Of a stretch of DNA of 64,000 bases, positions 1-8,502 are shown piece by piece. The position numbers were made by a program, and so were the translations under genes. Positions within the stretch are counted from its first letter, which is position 1. The number at the start of each line of letters is the position of its first letter. The stretch is from Brachyspira hyodysenteriae ATCC 27164 (lineage in GTDB: Bacteria; Spirochaetota; Brachyspiria; Brachyspirales; Brachyspiraceae), in the NCBI RefSeq assembly GCF_001676785.2, contig NZ_CP015910.2, positions 1,736,001 to 1,800,000 of the forward strand. The letters are read 5' to 3'. The notes beneath the pieces were generated by a model that had not been told where the DNA came from, searched no databases, and saw nothing but the letters and a program-made list of their open reading frames with translations.

Positions 1-17
1 ACATTAATTAACTTTAA

Positions 18-1721
18 TTAGCTTTTATCATCAGCCATCCAAGTACGCAACAACTGAGCAACATCATCAGGTCTCTCATGACTTACTCTTATAACCTCAT
101 CCATAAGTTTCTTACGAGCTGCATCTTCTAAGCTCATTTCACTTATAGGTTCTTCATTAGCATTCATCATAGCTTGTCTGCGCATTTCCATTTGCTTACG
201 TTCAAGCTCTTCTTCTCTAAGTCTGCGTCTTCTAGCAAGCTCTTTCTGTATAGCTCTTATTGCTAATGCCAATACGAACAATATTAATAAAGAAATCATT
301 GTTATTATCAATGTTTTTCTTATAAATCTATCTCTCATAAGTTTAGCATCTTCAGCATTGAATCTATCCCAATGGTCAAACTGAATATGTGTTACGCTTA
401 CTTGGTCGCCTCTTTTCAAATCATAACCTATAGCAGCTTGTACTAAAGATGTAACATTTCTTATTTCCTCAGCTGTTACAGGATGATATTCTCTTACATA
501 AGAAGTTCCATTAGTTATTATAGGATCTCCGTTTTGATCATAAGACTTAGTCCATCTTCCATCCAAAGCAACTGCTGCTGATATTTTTCCTATTTGATAG
601 CTTCCCTTTTTAATAGCTTCATATCTTTTACTTAATTCATAGTTATCTTGAGAATCAGTTTTTGTATATGTTTGCCATCTATCACTTTTATCTTTATATC
701 CAGGAGGTACATTTTCTTCAGCTCCTGCTGCACCTTGAGGTATAAACTGCTGTCCTTTCCAATCCTCTGTAACTGTACGAGTTGATACCTGAACCTTATT
801 AGTAAATTGGCTATCATCATAAGGTGTTGCAGGGTCATCTTCTTTTAATATTATTGGAAGAACTAAATTATTTGTTATACTTACATCGTCCCAAATAAGT
901 TCTAATGCTATTGTTGTTTCTACTCTGTTTGTATATATTCTTCCTAATGTTTGTCTTATTTTATTTTCTATTTTCTTTCTTTCTCTATCAACTATTTTCA
1001 ACTCTTCCTGAGCTACTTTCAATTTCAAATTAGCTGCCTCATCTGTAAAATCAGTTAATACATATCCTGTACTATCTGTAATTGTTACAAATTCAGGTTT
1101 TAATTTATCAACACCCATAGCTATTAACTGCTGTAAGCCTCTTACTGTTTTAGGATCTCTTAATACTTCCTCTTTGAAAGGCTGTGCTTTAATAACTACT
1201 GATGCTGTAACAGGTGAATCTATGTCTGTTAAATATTCCTTCTTAGGGAAAGCTAAATCAACTGTAGCTTCCTGTACAAAATCTAATTTAGTTAAAAGCT
1301 GAGTTATAGCTTTAGTTAAAGATCTTCTTTTATTAATATCAAGCTCAACATCTGTTATACCTATACGAGGAGCATCAAATAATTCCCATCCGTCAACTCC
1401 TGTAGGCATTCTTCCCTCTTTTACCAATTCTAATTCTGCTTTAGCCTTATCAGCTTCGCTATTGAGGGTAATAAAACCATTTCTGTATTGGTATCTTATG
1501 TTATTAGCATCTAATACTGCTATAACATTTCTAGCATCTTCCTGAGTCAATGCCTGCTGAAACAATAATGTTCCTGTTCTTCTTGATGTGAGCACTATTG
1601 TTGCTATTATTGCCCCAAGACCTATTACTAAAATACCTATTAACACGGCTTTTTGCAATGTTGTTGTCTTAGAAAAAATATTCTTTATTTGACTTGTCAA
1701 TTTATTTATAAAGTCCTGCAT
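18..1721 (-). CDS. fliF: flagellar M-ring protein FliF
   Basis: FliF forms the MS ring of the flagellar basal body in the inner membrane, the base on which the rod, C ring and export gate are built. The 567-residue protein has the family layout: an N-terminal membrane helix at about 25-45, a long periplasmic ring-building region, a second membrane helix at about 470-490, then a basic cytoplasmic tail. The last 25 residues contain ERPDDVAQLLRTW, the conserved segment that binds FliG. The ATG has AGGTGG about six bases upstream. The gene lies at the left edge on the minus strand, so downstream flagellar genes (usually fliG) would be outside the window. Two promoter candidates lie upstream. The identification is firm. 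Confidence 0.97.
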   Translation of the reverse strand: MQDFINKLTSQIKNIFSKTTTLQKAVLIGILVIGLGAIIATIVLTSRRTGTLLFQQALTQEDARNVIAVLDANNIRYQYRNGFITLNSEADKAKAELELVKEGRMPTGVDGWELFDAPRIGITDVELDINKRRSLTKAITQLLTKLDFVQEATVDLAFPKKEYLTDIDSPVTASVVIKAQPFKEEVLRDPKTVRGLQQLIAMGVDKLKPEFVTITDSTGYVLTDFTDEAANLKLKVAQEELKIVDRERKKIENKIRQTLGRIYTNRVETTIALELIWDDVSITNNLVLPIILKEDDPATPYDDSQFTNKVQVSTRTVTEDWKGQQFIPQGAAGAEENVPPGYKDKSDRWQTYTKTDSQDNYELSKRYEAIKKGSYQIGKISAAVALDGRWTKSYDQNGDPIITNGTSYVREYHPVTAEEIRNVTSLVQAAIGYDLKRGDQVSVTHIQFDHWDRFNAEDAKLMRDRFIRKTLIITMISLLILFVLALAIRAIQKELARRRRLREEELERKQMEMRRQAMMNANEEPISEMSLEDAARKKLMDEVIRVSHERPDDVAQLLRTWMADDKS

Positions 1722-1754
1722 TAGAAACCACCTAATAAAAGTTATCTTTAGAAT

Positions 1755-1781
1755 TTATCGGATATAGTTATGTTTACTTTA
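1755..1781 (-). promoter_or_regulatory. sigma-28 (FliA)-type promoter of fliF
   Basis: On the minus strand TAAAGTAA (1774-1781) is followed by exactly 11 bases and then TCCGATAA (1755-1762). The bacterial flagellar sigma-28 consensus is TAAAGTTT-N11-GCCGATAA, so 6 of 8 and 7 of 8 positions match with ideal spacing. Transcription would start near 1748, leaving a leader of about 27 bases that holds the fliF ribosome binding site. The match is seen directly; use by FliA is inferred. Confidence 0.65.
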
Positions 1782-1824
1782 TAAAAAATTTAAGGGTTTA
1801 CATAACTATTTTTCTTTTTTATGA

Positions 1825-1853
1825 ATATTAGTTTACATAATTATTTTTGTCAA
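1825..1853 (-). promoter_or_regulatory. sigma-70-type promoter of fliF
   Basis: On the minus strand a perfect TTGACA (1848-1853) is followed by a 17-base spacer and TAATAT (1825-1830). The start point would be near 1818, about 95 bases before the fliF start. The spacer contains one copy of a 13-bp motif (GTnnACATAAYTA) that recurs four times in this upstream region. Confidence 0.6.
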
Positions 1854-1941
1854 CAAGTAAACATAATATTTTTTGAATTTATATTGGACTTTTTAGTTTT
1901 TTTTGTTAAATTGCATCTTTTAATATTAATGTTATTATAGC

Positions 1942-2421
1942 CTAACATTTTTTTATGAAACTTTCAATTAAATTCAAAGAAAACATTACACTTTGCTCTC
2001 TTACCTCTTGCCTATCTCCAGAAAATATATTTTTATAAGCCTTAATATATCCATGAGCAGCCAAACATATCCATACTAATCCTACAGGCTTTTCAACACT
2101 TCCTCCAGAAGGTCCTGCTATTCCGCTTATTGCTATTGATATATCACTTCCCATTATTTTTCTGCTATTTTCTGCCATCTCCAAAACACATTCTTCACTA
2201 ACTGCACCATATTTTTCTAATGTTTCATTACTTACATTTATCATTCTATGCTTTATTTTATTTGAATATGTTACAAAAGAGCCTTCAAAACATTCAGATG
2301 AACCTGATACTGATGTTATATGTGCTGCAAATAATCCGCCTGTACATGATTCTGCTGATGTTACTTTCAATCCTCTTTGTATTAATAATTCAACAACTTC
2401 TTTTGCTTTATCATAATTCAT
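1942..2421 (-). CDS. pncC: nicotinamide-nucleotide amidase (CinA C-terminal domain)
   Basis: The protein deamidates nicotinamide mononucleotide to nicotinate mononucleotide, recycling the pyridine nucleotide released by NAD-dependent DNA ligase. Its 159 residues form a stand-alone CinA C-terminal domain, with the N-terminal molybdopterin-binding-like half of long CinA proteins absent. The signature TSAESCTGG at about residues 21-29 carries the catalytic serine, and the central ISGIAGPSGG segment is typical. It stands alone on the minus strand between AT-rich spacers, upstream of fliF but with fliF's promoters between them. Family assignment is firm; the amidase activity is inferred from the family. 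Confidence 0.93.
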   Translation of the reverse strand: MNYDKAKEVVELLIQRGLKVTSAESCTGGLFAAHITSVSGSSECFEGSFVTYSNKIKHRMINVSNETLEKYGAVSEECVLEMAENSRKIMGSDISIAISGIAGPSGGSVEKPVGLVWICLAAHGYIKAYKNIFSGDRQEVREQSVMFSLNLIESFIKKC

Positions 2422-2645
2422 ATTAAAAACCTTAATTTTAAATATATATTAATAAACATAATAAATAATAAAAAATAAAATTCATTTAATTTAAAATATT
2501 ATATATTAATAGCTCATTTTTTTAATAATTTTAAAAAACTAAAATCAAAATATAAAAATTATGAACTAAAAAGAATTATTTTTAATCATTAGAATTGAAT
2601 ATTTAATTTATATTACAAAAAGAAATTCAAAAATTTAATAAATAT

Positions 2646-3572
2646 TTATTTAATATTATAAAAAGATTTTATTTCTTCAGCTACTTTATCAATATCATTT
2701 TCATTAATTCTTCTATGCTCTTCTCTTCTAAACCAGGTAAGCTGTCTTTTAGCAAAATTTCTTGTACGCTTTTTAATAAGTTCAATAGTTTCATCTAAAC
2801 TCATAGATTCATTTATCAAATAATCATAAATCTCTTTATAACCTATAGCCTGCATTGATGTATAACTATTATCTATTCCCATATCAATAATTTTTTTTAC
2901 TTCATCAAGCAAGCCTTTTTCAAACATTATGTCAACTCTTTTATTAATATTATCATAAAGAGTTTCTCTATCAATATCAATAACATAACTCAAATAATCC
3001 AAATCAATAACCGGTTTTCTTAATTTTTTTAATTCTGAAAATTTTTTTCCAGTGTTATAATAAACTTCTAAAGCCCTTACAACACGCCTTGCATTAAATC
3101 TATCTATATTCTCTGCAGCTTCTTTATCAATATTCAAAAGCTCTGAATATAAACTTTCAAGTCCGTATTTATCTATTCTATCATAAAGTTCTTTTCTAAT
3201 TTTCTGAGAAGCTTCTTGATTGTCATTTTCCTCATCAAAAATACCATATTTTATAGCATCTATATAAAATCCAGTGCCTCCTACACCAAATATTGGTATA
3301 TTATCTATACTATTTATCACATCTTTAAATATATCAAGGTATTCTTTTATATTGAAATTGACAGAAGGTTCTAATATATCAACCATTTTATAATTGTATT
3401 TTTTTATTTCTTGTTGGGAAGGTTTGGCAGAGCCTATATCCATATATCTATAAACTTGTATGGAGTCTATAGATATTATGGCGGCATTATTGAAATAGTT
3501 ATCTATTAATTTATGAGCAAAACTGCTTTTACCTGAAGCTGTTGCTCCTGATATAAATACAATATTTTTCAC
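2646..3572 (-). CDS. miaA: tRNA dimethylallyltransferase MiaA
   Basis: MiaA transfers a dimethylallyl group to N6 of adenosine 37 in tRNAs that read UNN codons, the first step of ms2i6A formation. The 308-residue protein has the P-loop SGATASGKSS near the N-terminus, DSIQVYRYMDIGSAKP, FGVGGTGFYIDA, QAIGYKEI and the C-terminal KRTRNFAKRQLTWFRREE motif, all in the usual order and spacing. It begins with GTG six bases after the rpoZ stop and has no evident ribosome binding site, so translational coupling to rpoZ is likely. It is the last gene of the gmk-rpoZ-miaA cluster. Confidence 0.97.
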   Translation of the reverse strand: MKNIVFISGATASGKSSFAHKLIDNYFNNAAIISIDSIQVYRYMDIGSAKPSQQEIKKYNYKMVDILEPSVNFNIKEYLDIFKDVINSIDNIPIFGVGGTGFYIDAIKYGIFDEENDNQEASQKIRKELYDRIDKYGLESLYSELLNIDKEAAENIDRFNARRVVRALEVYYNTGKKFSELKKLRKPVIDLDYLSYVIDIDRETLYDNINKRVDIMFEKGLLDEVKKIIDMGIDNSYTSMQAIGYKEIYDYLINESMSLDETIELIKKRTRNFAKRQLTWFRREEHRRINENDIDKVAEEIKSFYNIK

Positions 3573-3578
3573 TATTTA

Positions 3579-3986
3579 TTATTCATCTTTTTTCTTTGAA
3601 GATTTTTTCTTTTTTTTAGATTTTTCTTCATCTTCAGAATAATCGTCATCATAATCATCATCTGAATCAGCAGCTATATATTCAGAATCGCTTTCTTCTT
3701 CTAAAGTATCATCTTCTGAAGCATATTCATTTTCATCATAAGCAACTTCAGAATGCTTAAAAGGTGCTTCTTCATCTACTGTCATATCAACACCTTCTTC
3801 ATATTCATACTTAATTTTACCGTCAAGTATGTTTTTCATAACAGTAGGTATATATTTTCCGCCTCTGTATTTAGTTTCACCTTTAAGAAGAGTACCGCCG
3901 TTTTTAGCCAATTCAATCATAGCTTTGCTAAGTTCATAGCGATTACCCTTATATTCTATAAGTTTTTCTAACGGTATTATACCCAT
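3579..3986 (-). CDS. rpoZ: RNA polymerase omega subunit with a charged tail
   Basis: The omega subunit helps assemble RNA polymerase by binding the beta-prime subunit. The first 50 residues, with RYELSKAMIELAKNG, resemble the omega core, and the place directly after gmk is the usual position of rpoZ. At 135 residues it is longer than a minimal omega. The second half is a low-complexity tail of aspartate, glutamate and serine that ends in a lysine-rich stretch (KKKKKSSKKKDE). The ATG has GGAG nine bases upstream. Similarity is modest, so the call leans partly on gene order. The acidic-then-basic tail is likely disordered. Confidence 0.75.
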   Translation of the reverse strand: MGIIPLEKLIEYKGNRYELSKAMIELAKNGGTLLKGETKYRGGKYIPTVMKNILDGKIKYEYEEGVDMTVDEEAPFKHSEVAYDENEYASEDDTLEEESDSEYIAADSDDDYDDDYSEDEEKSKKKKKSSKKKDE

Positions 3987-4011
3987 ATATTAAACTCCAT
4001 ATAATTTAAAT

Positions 4012-4563
4012 TTATAATTTTGAATTGATTGCTTCTTCTAATTTTTTATAAGCTTCTTCAACATCATCATTTTCTATAATGATATCGAATTTATCTTTAT
4101 ATTCTAATTCTCTTTTGGCATCCCAAATTCTAAGTTTTATACTTTCTTCTGTTTCAGTTCCTCTATCTTCAAGTCTTTTTTTTAGAATTTCCATAGAAGG
4201 AGGAGTTATAAATATATAATTAGCCTCTATTCCCTTGTTTTTTATATATAAGGCGCCTTGAATGTCTATATCAAGTATCAAAATATTATTTTCATCATCA
4301 GCTTTTTCTAATTCTTTGAAAGAAGTTCCATAATAATTATCATGAACTAATGCCCATTCTATAAAATCGCCTTCTGATATCATTTCCTCAAATTTTTCTT
4401 TATCTACAAAATAATAGTCCTTACCGTCTATTTCATTTGCTCTTTTAGTTCTAGTGGTATGCGAAACACTAAAAACTGCGTTAGAATGATTAGCCATATA
4501 CTTTTTTATCAAAGTAGTTTTGCCGGCTGCCGAAGGGGCTGTAATAACAACGATATTGCTCAT
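4012..4563 (-). CDS. gmk: guanylate kinase
   Basis: Guanylate kinase phosphorylates GMP to GDP with ATP in the cytoplasm. The chosen start gives 183 residues with the P-loop ITAPSAAGKTT at about residues 5-15, SHTTRTKRANEIDGKDY for GMP binding, and LILDIDIQGA. A longer reading from an ATG at 4587 adds eight residues (MQFYIWCI) but has no ribosome binding site. The ATG at 4563 has GGTG about six bases upstream and starts the protein where the family normally starts. It is the first gene of the gmk-rpoZ-miaA set and diverges from gltX. Confidence 0.96.
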   Translation of the reverse strand: MSNIVVITAPSAAGKTTLIKKYMANHSNAVFSVSHTTRTKRANEIDGKDYYFVDKEKFEEMISEGDFIEWALVHDNYYGTSFKELEKADDENNILILDIDIQGALYIKNKGIEANYIFITPPSMEILKKRLEDRGTETEESIKLRIWDAKRELEYKDKFDIIIENDDVEEAYKKLEEAINSKL

Positions 4564-4745
4564 AATACACCAAATATAGAATTGCATCTAATTATATTAT
4601 ATTAATAAAAATATTTCAAGTTTTATATTAAAAATATTCATATATTAGTAATTAAAACATAATATAACAAAAAAACAATACATATAATACAAAAAAATAA
4701 TAAATTTACTTAAAAATTTATTTTTGCATAAAACCGTTATATTAA

Positions 4746-4773
4746 TTGATATTTATTTATTTTAATGTATAAT
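4746..4773 (+). promoter_or_regulatory. sigma-70-type promoter of gltX
   Basis: TTGATA (4746-4751), a 16-base spacer and a perfect TATAAT (4768-4773) lie 30 bases before the gltX start codon. A strong AAGGAG ribosome binding site follows at about 4792-4797. Confidence 0.65.
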
Positions 4774-4803
4774 AAGTCAAGTTTAAAAATCAAGGAGTAA
4801 ATT

Positions 4804-6249
4804 ATGTCGGAAATCAGAGTTCGTTTCGCTCCATCTCCAACAGGTTTTTTACATATAGGAAACGCAAGAACTGCATTATTTAACTGGTTATATGCTAAAG
4901 CTATAAAAGGAAAATTAATTCTAAGAATAGAAGATACAGATCAGGAAAGAAGCACTAAAGAAGCTGTTGATATGGCTATAAAATCATTAAAATGGCTTGG
5001 TATAGATTGGGATGAAGGTCCTGAAGTTGGCGGAGATTATGGTCCGTATTTTCAGTCTGAAAGATTAGATATATATAAAAAATACACTGAAAAACTTATG
5101 GAAGAAGGAAAAGCATACTATTGTTTTTGTACTTCTGAAGAATTAGAAAAAAAATCTAATATGCAGAGAACTCTCAATCAGCCTATTATTTATGACGGCA
5201 AATGTAAGGATATACCTTTAGAAGAGGCTAGAAGAAGAGTAGCAAACGGAGAACCTGCTAAAATAAGATTCAGAGTACCAAAAAATCAAATAGTAACTTT
5301 TGATGACTTTGTTAGAGGAATAGTAAAAACTAATAGTGATGAAATAGGAGATATCATTATTGTAAGAGAAAATGGATTCCCTACATACAACTATGCAGTT
5401 GTTATAGATGATATGCTTATGAAAATTACGCATGTTATTAGAGGTGAAGATCATATATCAAATACTCCTAAGCAGATACTTATTTATCAGGCATTAGGTG
5501 CTGAAGTACCTAGATTTGCACATACTTCTTCAATACTTGGTAATGACAGAAAAAAATTATCAAAAAGACATGGCGCTGCTACTTTAATGGAATATAAAGA
5601 TGAAGGCTTCCTACCTCAGGCTATGAGAAACTTCTTAGCTTTACTTGGATGGACTCACCCAGAAGCTATGGAAACTATGGTTGATGATGATATGATCAAA
5701 GCTTTCAAATTAGACAGATTCTCTAAAAGCCCTGCTATTTTTGATACAGCAAAATTGAGACATTTGAATGCTTGGCATATAAAAAATACAAATTTAGATG
5801 AAATTACAGAGTTATTTATACCATATTTGGTTAATGGCGGTTTCCTAAAAGAAAATTACACAGAAGAAGAACATGCTTGGGCTAAAAAACTTGTTTCTGT
5901 TATAAGACATAACTGTGTTGTTTTATCTGACATCGTAAAATATGTTCCTGTATTCTTTGAAAATGATTTTGAGCTTACTGATGAAATGAAAGAAATGGTA
6001 AACAAAGAAGAAAGTAAAAAACTTCTTCAATTCATCAAAAATGATATAGAAAATACTGATGAAATTACAGATGAATACATGAAAGCTTTAATCAAAAAAG
6101 CACAGAAAGAAACAGGATTAAAAGGTCCTAATCTATATCACCCAATAAGATATGTATTGACAGGAAGTGCTGCCGGAAGTGAATTATCACATATATGCGA
6201 ACTTCTAGGCAAAAAAAATGTTCTTTACAGATTATCTAAGTATATTTAA
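4804..6249 (+). CDS. gltX: glutamyl-tRNA synthetase
   Basis: This class I aminoacyl-tRNA synthetase charges tRNA-Glu with glutamate. The 481-residue protein has the HIGH motif in PTGFLHIGNARTA near the N-terminus, the glutamyl-specific LRIEDTDQERS, and the KMSKS-type loop as KKLSKRHG near residue 255. The C-terminal third is the helical anticodon-binding region. Whether it discriminates between tRNA-Glu and tRNA-Gln cannot be read from the sequence. It has its own promoter and is followed after 18 bases by a receiver-domain gene, probably co-transcribed up to the terminator near 6700. Confidence 0.97.
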   Translation: MSEIRVRFAPSPTGFLHIGNARTALFNWLYAKAIKGKLILRIEDTDQERSTKEAVDMAIKSLKWLGIDWDEGPEVGGDYGPYFQSERLDIYKKYTEKLMEEGKAYYCFCTSEELEKKSNMQRTLNQPIIYDGKCKDIPLEEARRRVANGEPAKIRFRVPKNQIVTFDDFVRGIVKTNSDEIGDIIIVRENGFPTYNYAVVIDDMLMKITHVIRGEDHISNTPKQILIYQALGAEVPRFAHTSSILGNDRKKLSKRHGAATLMEYKDEGFLPQAMRNFLALLGWTHPEAMETMVDDDMIKAFKLDRFSKSPAIFDTAKLRHLNAWHIKNTNLDEITELFIPYLVNGGFLKENYTEEEHAWAKKLVSVIRHNCVVLSDIVKYVPVFFENDFELTDEMKEMVNKEESKKLLQFIKNDIENTDEITDEYMKALIKKAQKETGLKGPNLYHPIRYVLTGSAAGSELSHICELLGKKNVLYRLSKYI

Positions 6250-6267
6250 TAATAATTGGGGTAAAAT

Positions 6268-6660
6268 ATGATTAATGGTAAACCTTTAATACTTGCTGTA
6301 GATGATGAAGAACCTATTAGGGATCTTATAAAATACACTTTTGAACCTCATGATTTTGAAATTGTTACAGCAGAAAATGGTAAATCAGCAATAACTATAT
6401 TAGAACATAATCCTGTTGATGTTATCATCACAGATTTGCTTATGCCTTCTATGACTGGACTTGCTCTTATAAGAGAAATGAAAAAGAGAAAAAGTTCTAT
6501 ACCTATTATAATAATTACAGCTTATGGTAATACTGAAATGGTAAAAGAGATTATAGCAGAGGGAGTATTCAGACTTATAGAAAAACCATTAGATTTTGAT
6601 ATATTGATTCCTATAGTACATGAAGCTATAGAATACAAGAAAGATCAGGAAAATAAATAA
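6268..6660 (+). CDS. stand-alone CheY-like response regulator
   Basis: This is a single receiver domain of 130 residues with no output domain. The phosphorylation site residues are all present: acidic pair D12/D13, phospho-acceptor D56 in ITDLLMPS, T84 and K106 in EKPLDF. Phosphotransfer from a histidine kinase is expected, but no kinase gene is nearby, so partner and output are unknown. It follows gltX by 18 bases with GGGG as a ribosome binding site, suggesting a shared transcript. It is more like a general signalling receiver than the chemotaxis CheY itself. Confidence 0.88.
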   Translation: MINGKPLILAVDDEEPIRDLIKYTFEPHDFEIVTAENGKSAITILEHNPVDVIITDLLMPSMTGLALIREMKKRKSSIPIIIITAYGNTEMVKEIIAEGVFRLIEKPLDFDILIPIVHEAIEYKKDQENK

Positions 6661-6681
6661 AGAATAATAACTAACAATAAT

Positions 6682-6720
6682 AAAAGGCTTGAGTTTAATT
6701 AAAAACCCAAGCCTTTATTA
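6682..6720. terminator. bidirectional intrinsic terminator
   Basis: AAAGGCTTGAGTTT (6683-6696) and AAACCCAAGCCTTT (6703-6716) form a 14-bp stem. The single A-C mismatch on the plus strand becomes a G-U pair on the minus strand. T-rich sequence follows on both sides. It separates the gltX transcript from the convergent small lipoprotein gene. Confidence 0.8.
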
Positions 6721-6747
6721 TTTTTAATTTTTAAGTAATTAATAAAA

Positions 6748-6957
6748 TTATTCAATAACCTCTTCTATTTTCTCTCCGGCTTCATCTAAAGCTTTTTCTG
6801 CCTTTTCACTAGCTTTTTCTATCTTGTCTCCTGCTTTATCAATTGAATTTTCTATTTTGTCAGTAACTTTGTCTATACTTTTTTCAACTTTATCTTTTTC
6901 ACATGATACAAAAACAAATGATAAAATAATAAAAGCAATAAAAATAATTTTTTTCAT
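6748..6957 (-). CDS. small helical lipoprotein
   Basis: A 69-residue protein with a lipoprotein signal peptide: MKKIIFIAFIILSFVFVSC gives lipidation at Cys19. The mature part is a heptad-like amphipathic repeat of the pattern (S/A)xDK(V/A)xDKIE, predicted to be one continuous helix or coiled coil. This resembles small periplasmic helical lipoproteins in general, but no family can be named. It lies 28 bases downstream of a CAP-domain gene whose first 21 coding bases are identical to its own, so the signal-peptide start was probably copied between them. Function unknown. Confidence 0.75.
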   Translation of the reverse strand: MKKIIFIAFIILSFVFVSCEKDKVEKSIDKVTDKIENSIDKAGDKIEKASEKAEKALDEAGEKIEEVIE

Positions 6958-6985
6958 AATATTAACTCCAAAATAATTATAATAT

Positions 6986-7432
6986 TCACTCTGCTAAAGA
7001 ACAATAAATAATAGCCCAATATGTATTCTTAGCATTCTTATATATTCCAATACCTATATGTGTGTAATCCATATCTAATATAGAAGATGAATCATTTGGA
7101 TCTTTAATCATAGCTTTAAAAATACCGCTTGCTGTTTCATATCCTGTTCTTATAGATTCACCATAATATGCTACCATTATACCATTTTCTGAAAATACAG
7201 TATGCATTTCACTTCCGTCCGGTCTTTTAGATTCAAAAACCTTTGATATCTCCTCTGCCCTAATAGCTGCTGCTTTTTGCAAATCTTCATTTGTTTCATA
7301 TGCCTCAAGTCCTGCTTTTTGCCTTTCTTCATTTATTAAATCAAGAAGTTTTGCTGACTGCTCCGGATCTTGAGAAAATAAAGGCAATGCTAAAAATAAA
7401 ATACTAAATGTAATAAAAATAATTTTTTTCAT
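6986..7432 (-). CDS. secreted CAP (SCP-like) domain protein
   Basis: A 148-residue exported protein with a signal peptide ending about SQD (residues 1-21), followed by a compact CAP domain. Visible features are LLDLINEERQKAGL at the start of the first helix, SENGIMVAYYGES in the centre and the HIGIGIY strand near the end, matching bacterial YkwD-like proteins. Such proteins are secreted and their biochemical role is generally unknown; binding of lipids or peptides is often proposed. It probably shares a transcript with the small lipoprotein gene downstream, 28 bases away. Confidence 0.85.
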   Translation of the reverse strand: MKKIIFITFSILFLALPLFSQDPEQSAKLLDLINEERQKAGLEAYETNEDLQKAAAIRAEEISKVFESKRPDGSEMHTVFSENGIMVAYYGESIRTGYETASGIFKAMIKDPNDSSSILDMDYTHIGIGIYKNAKNTYWAIIYCSLAE

Positions 7433-7509
7433 AAGAAAATCCTGAAAAAGTTTATATATAATATAAAATCATTATCAAACATAATCGTAAAACATTTTAT
7501 ACAACTTTT

Positions 7510-8466
7510 TTATATTATATATCCTCCGCTTTTTTCTAAAACTTCAGCATATTTTTTTACACCAGTATTAACATTCATAAAAGGCTTATCATAACCAGCT
7601 GCTCTAAGTTTTTTCAAATCGGCCTGAGTATATTTCTGATATTTGCCTCTCAAAGCATCTGGAAACGCTATATATTCTATTGAAGCTGATTTATAAACTT
7701 CTTTTAATGCCTTAGCAATTTCTACAAAACTCTCAGCATTTCCTGTACCGCAATTAAATATTCCAGATTTATTAGGATTCTCAAAAAAGAAATTATTAAC
7801 AGATACAACATCATCTATATGTATAAAATCTCTTAAGAAATTCTCACTTCCTTCAAATATTTTCATTCTCTCGCCTGCTTTTATCTGATTAAATAAATGA
7901 AAAGCAACAGAAGCCATTCTTCCTTTATGATTCTCCTGAGGTCCGTAAACATTAAAATATCTAAGTCCAACTACCTGACTATTTACTTTATTTTCTTTGA
8001 ATAATTTATTTAAATATCTGTCAAAATGATACTTTGAAAAAGCATAAACATTCAAAGGATATTCATTCTTTTCATCTTCTTCAAAACCATTCTCACCATT
8101 TCCGTATACAGAGGCACTTGAAGCATAGAAAAGTCTTATTTTTTTATCCAAACAAATATGTAGAATATTCTTTGTATATTCATAATTATTTTTCATCATA
8201 TATTTGCCGTCTGTTTCCATAGTATCAGAACAAGCACCCTGATGAAATATTGCTTCAACTTTATTATTATTTACAAATGAAGTTAAATAATCCAAATTAA
8301 AATCTTCTTTGTCTATATAATCTCTGAATTTAATTCTATTTAGATTCTTATGTTTAGAAGCGTTTTTCAAATTATCAACTACAAGTATATCGTCAATCCC
8401 TAAATTATTTAATCCCTTTACTATATTAGAGCCTATAAATCCGGCTCCTCCTGTTACTATAATCAT
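7510..8466 (-). CDS. hldD: ADP-glyceromanno-heptose 6-epimerase
   Basis: HldD epimerises ADP-D-glycero-D-manno-heptose to the L-glycero form used in the inner core of lipo-oligosaccharide. The 318-residue protein is an extended short-chain dehydrogenase: the NAD(P)-binding VTGGAGFIGSN at the N-terminus, SASVYG and the catalytic YAFSK pair. GLRYFNVYGP and the RDFIHIDDVV substrate region follow. The start is preceded by GGAGGGG. It is 36 bases downstream of the heptose nucleotidyltransferase gene, so two steps of the same pathway are adjacent. Confidence 0.93.
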   Translation of the reverse strand: MIIVTGGAGFIGSNIVKGLNNLGIDDILVVDNLKNASKHKNLNRIKFRDYIDKEDFNLDYLTSFVNNNKVEAIFHQGACSDTMETDGKYMMKNNYEYTKNILHICLDKKIRLFYASSASVYGNGENGFEEDEKNEYPLNVYAFSKYHFDRYLNKLFKENKVNSQVVGLRYFNVYGPQENHKGRMASVAFHLFNQIKAGERMKIFEGSENFLRDFIHIDDVVSVNNFFFENPNKSGIFNCGTGNAESFVEIAKALKEVYKSASIEYIAFPDALRGKYQKYTQADLKKLRAAGYDKPFMNVNTGVKKYAEVLEKSGGYII

Positions 8467-8502
8467 ATTACCCCTCCGAGTTTTATTAATTAATATTATT
8501 TT

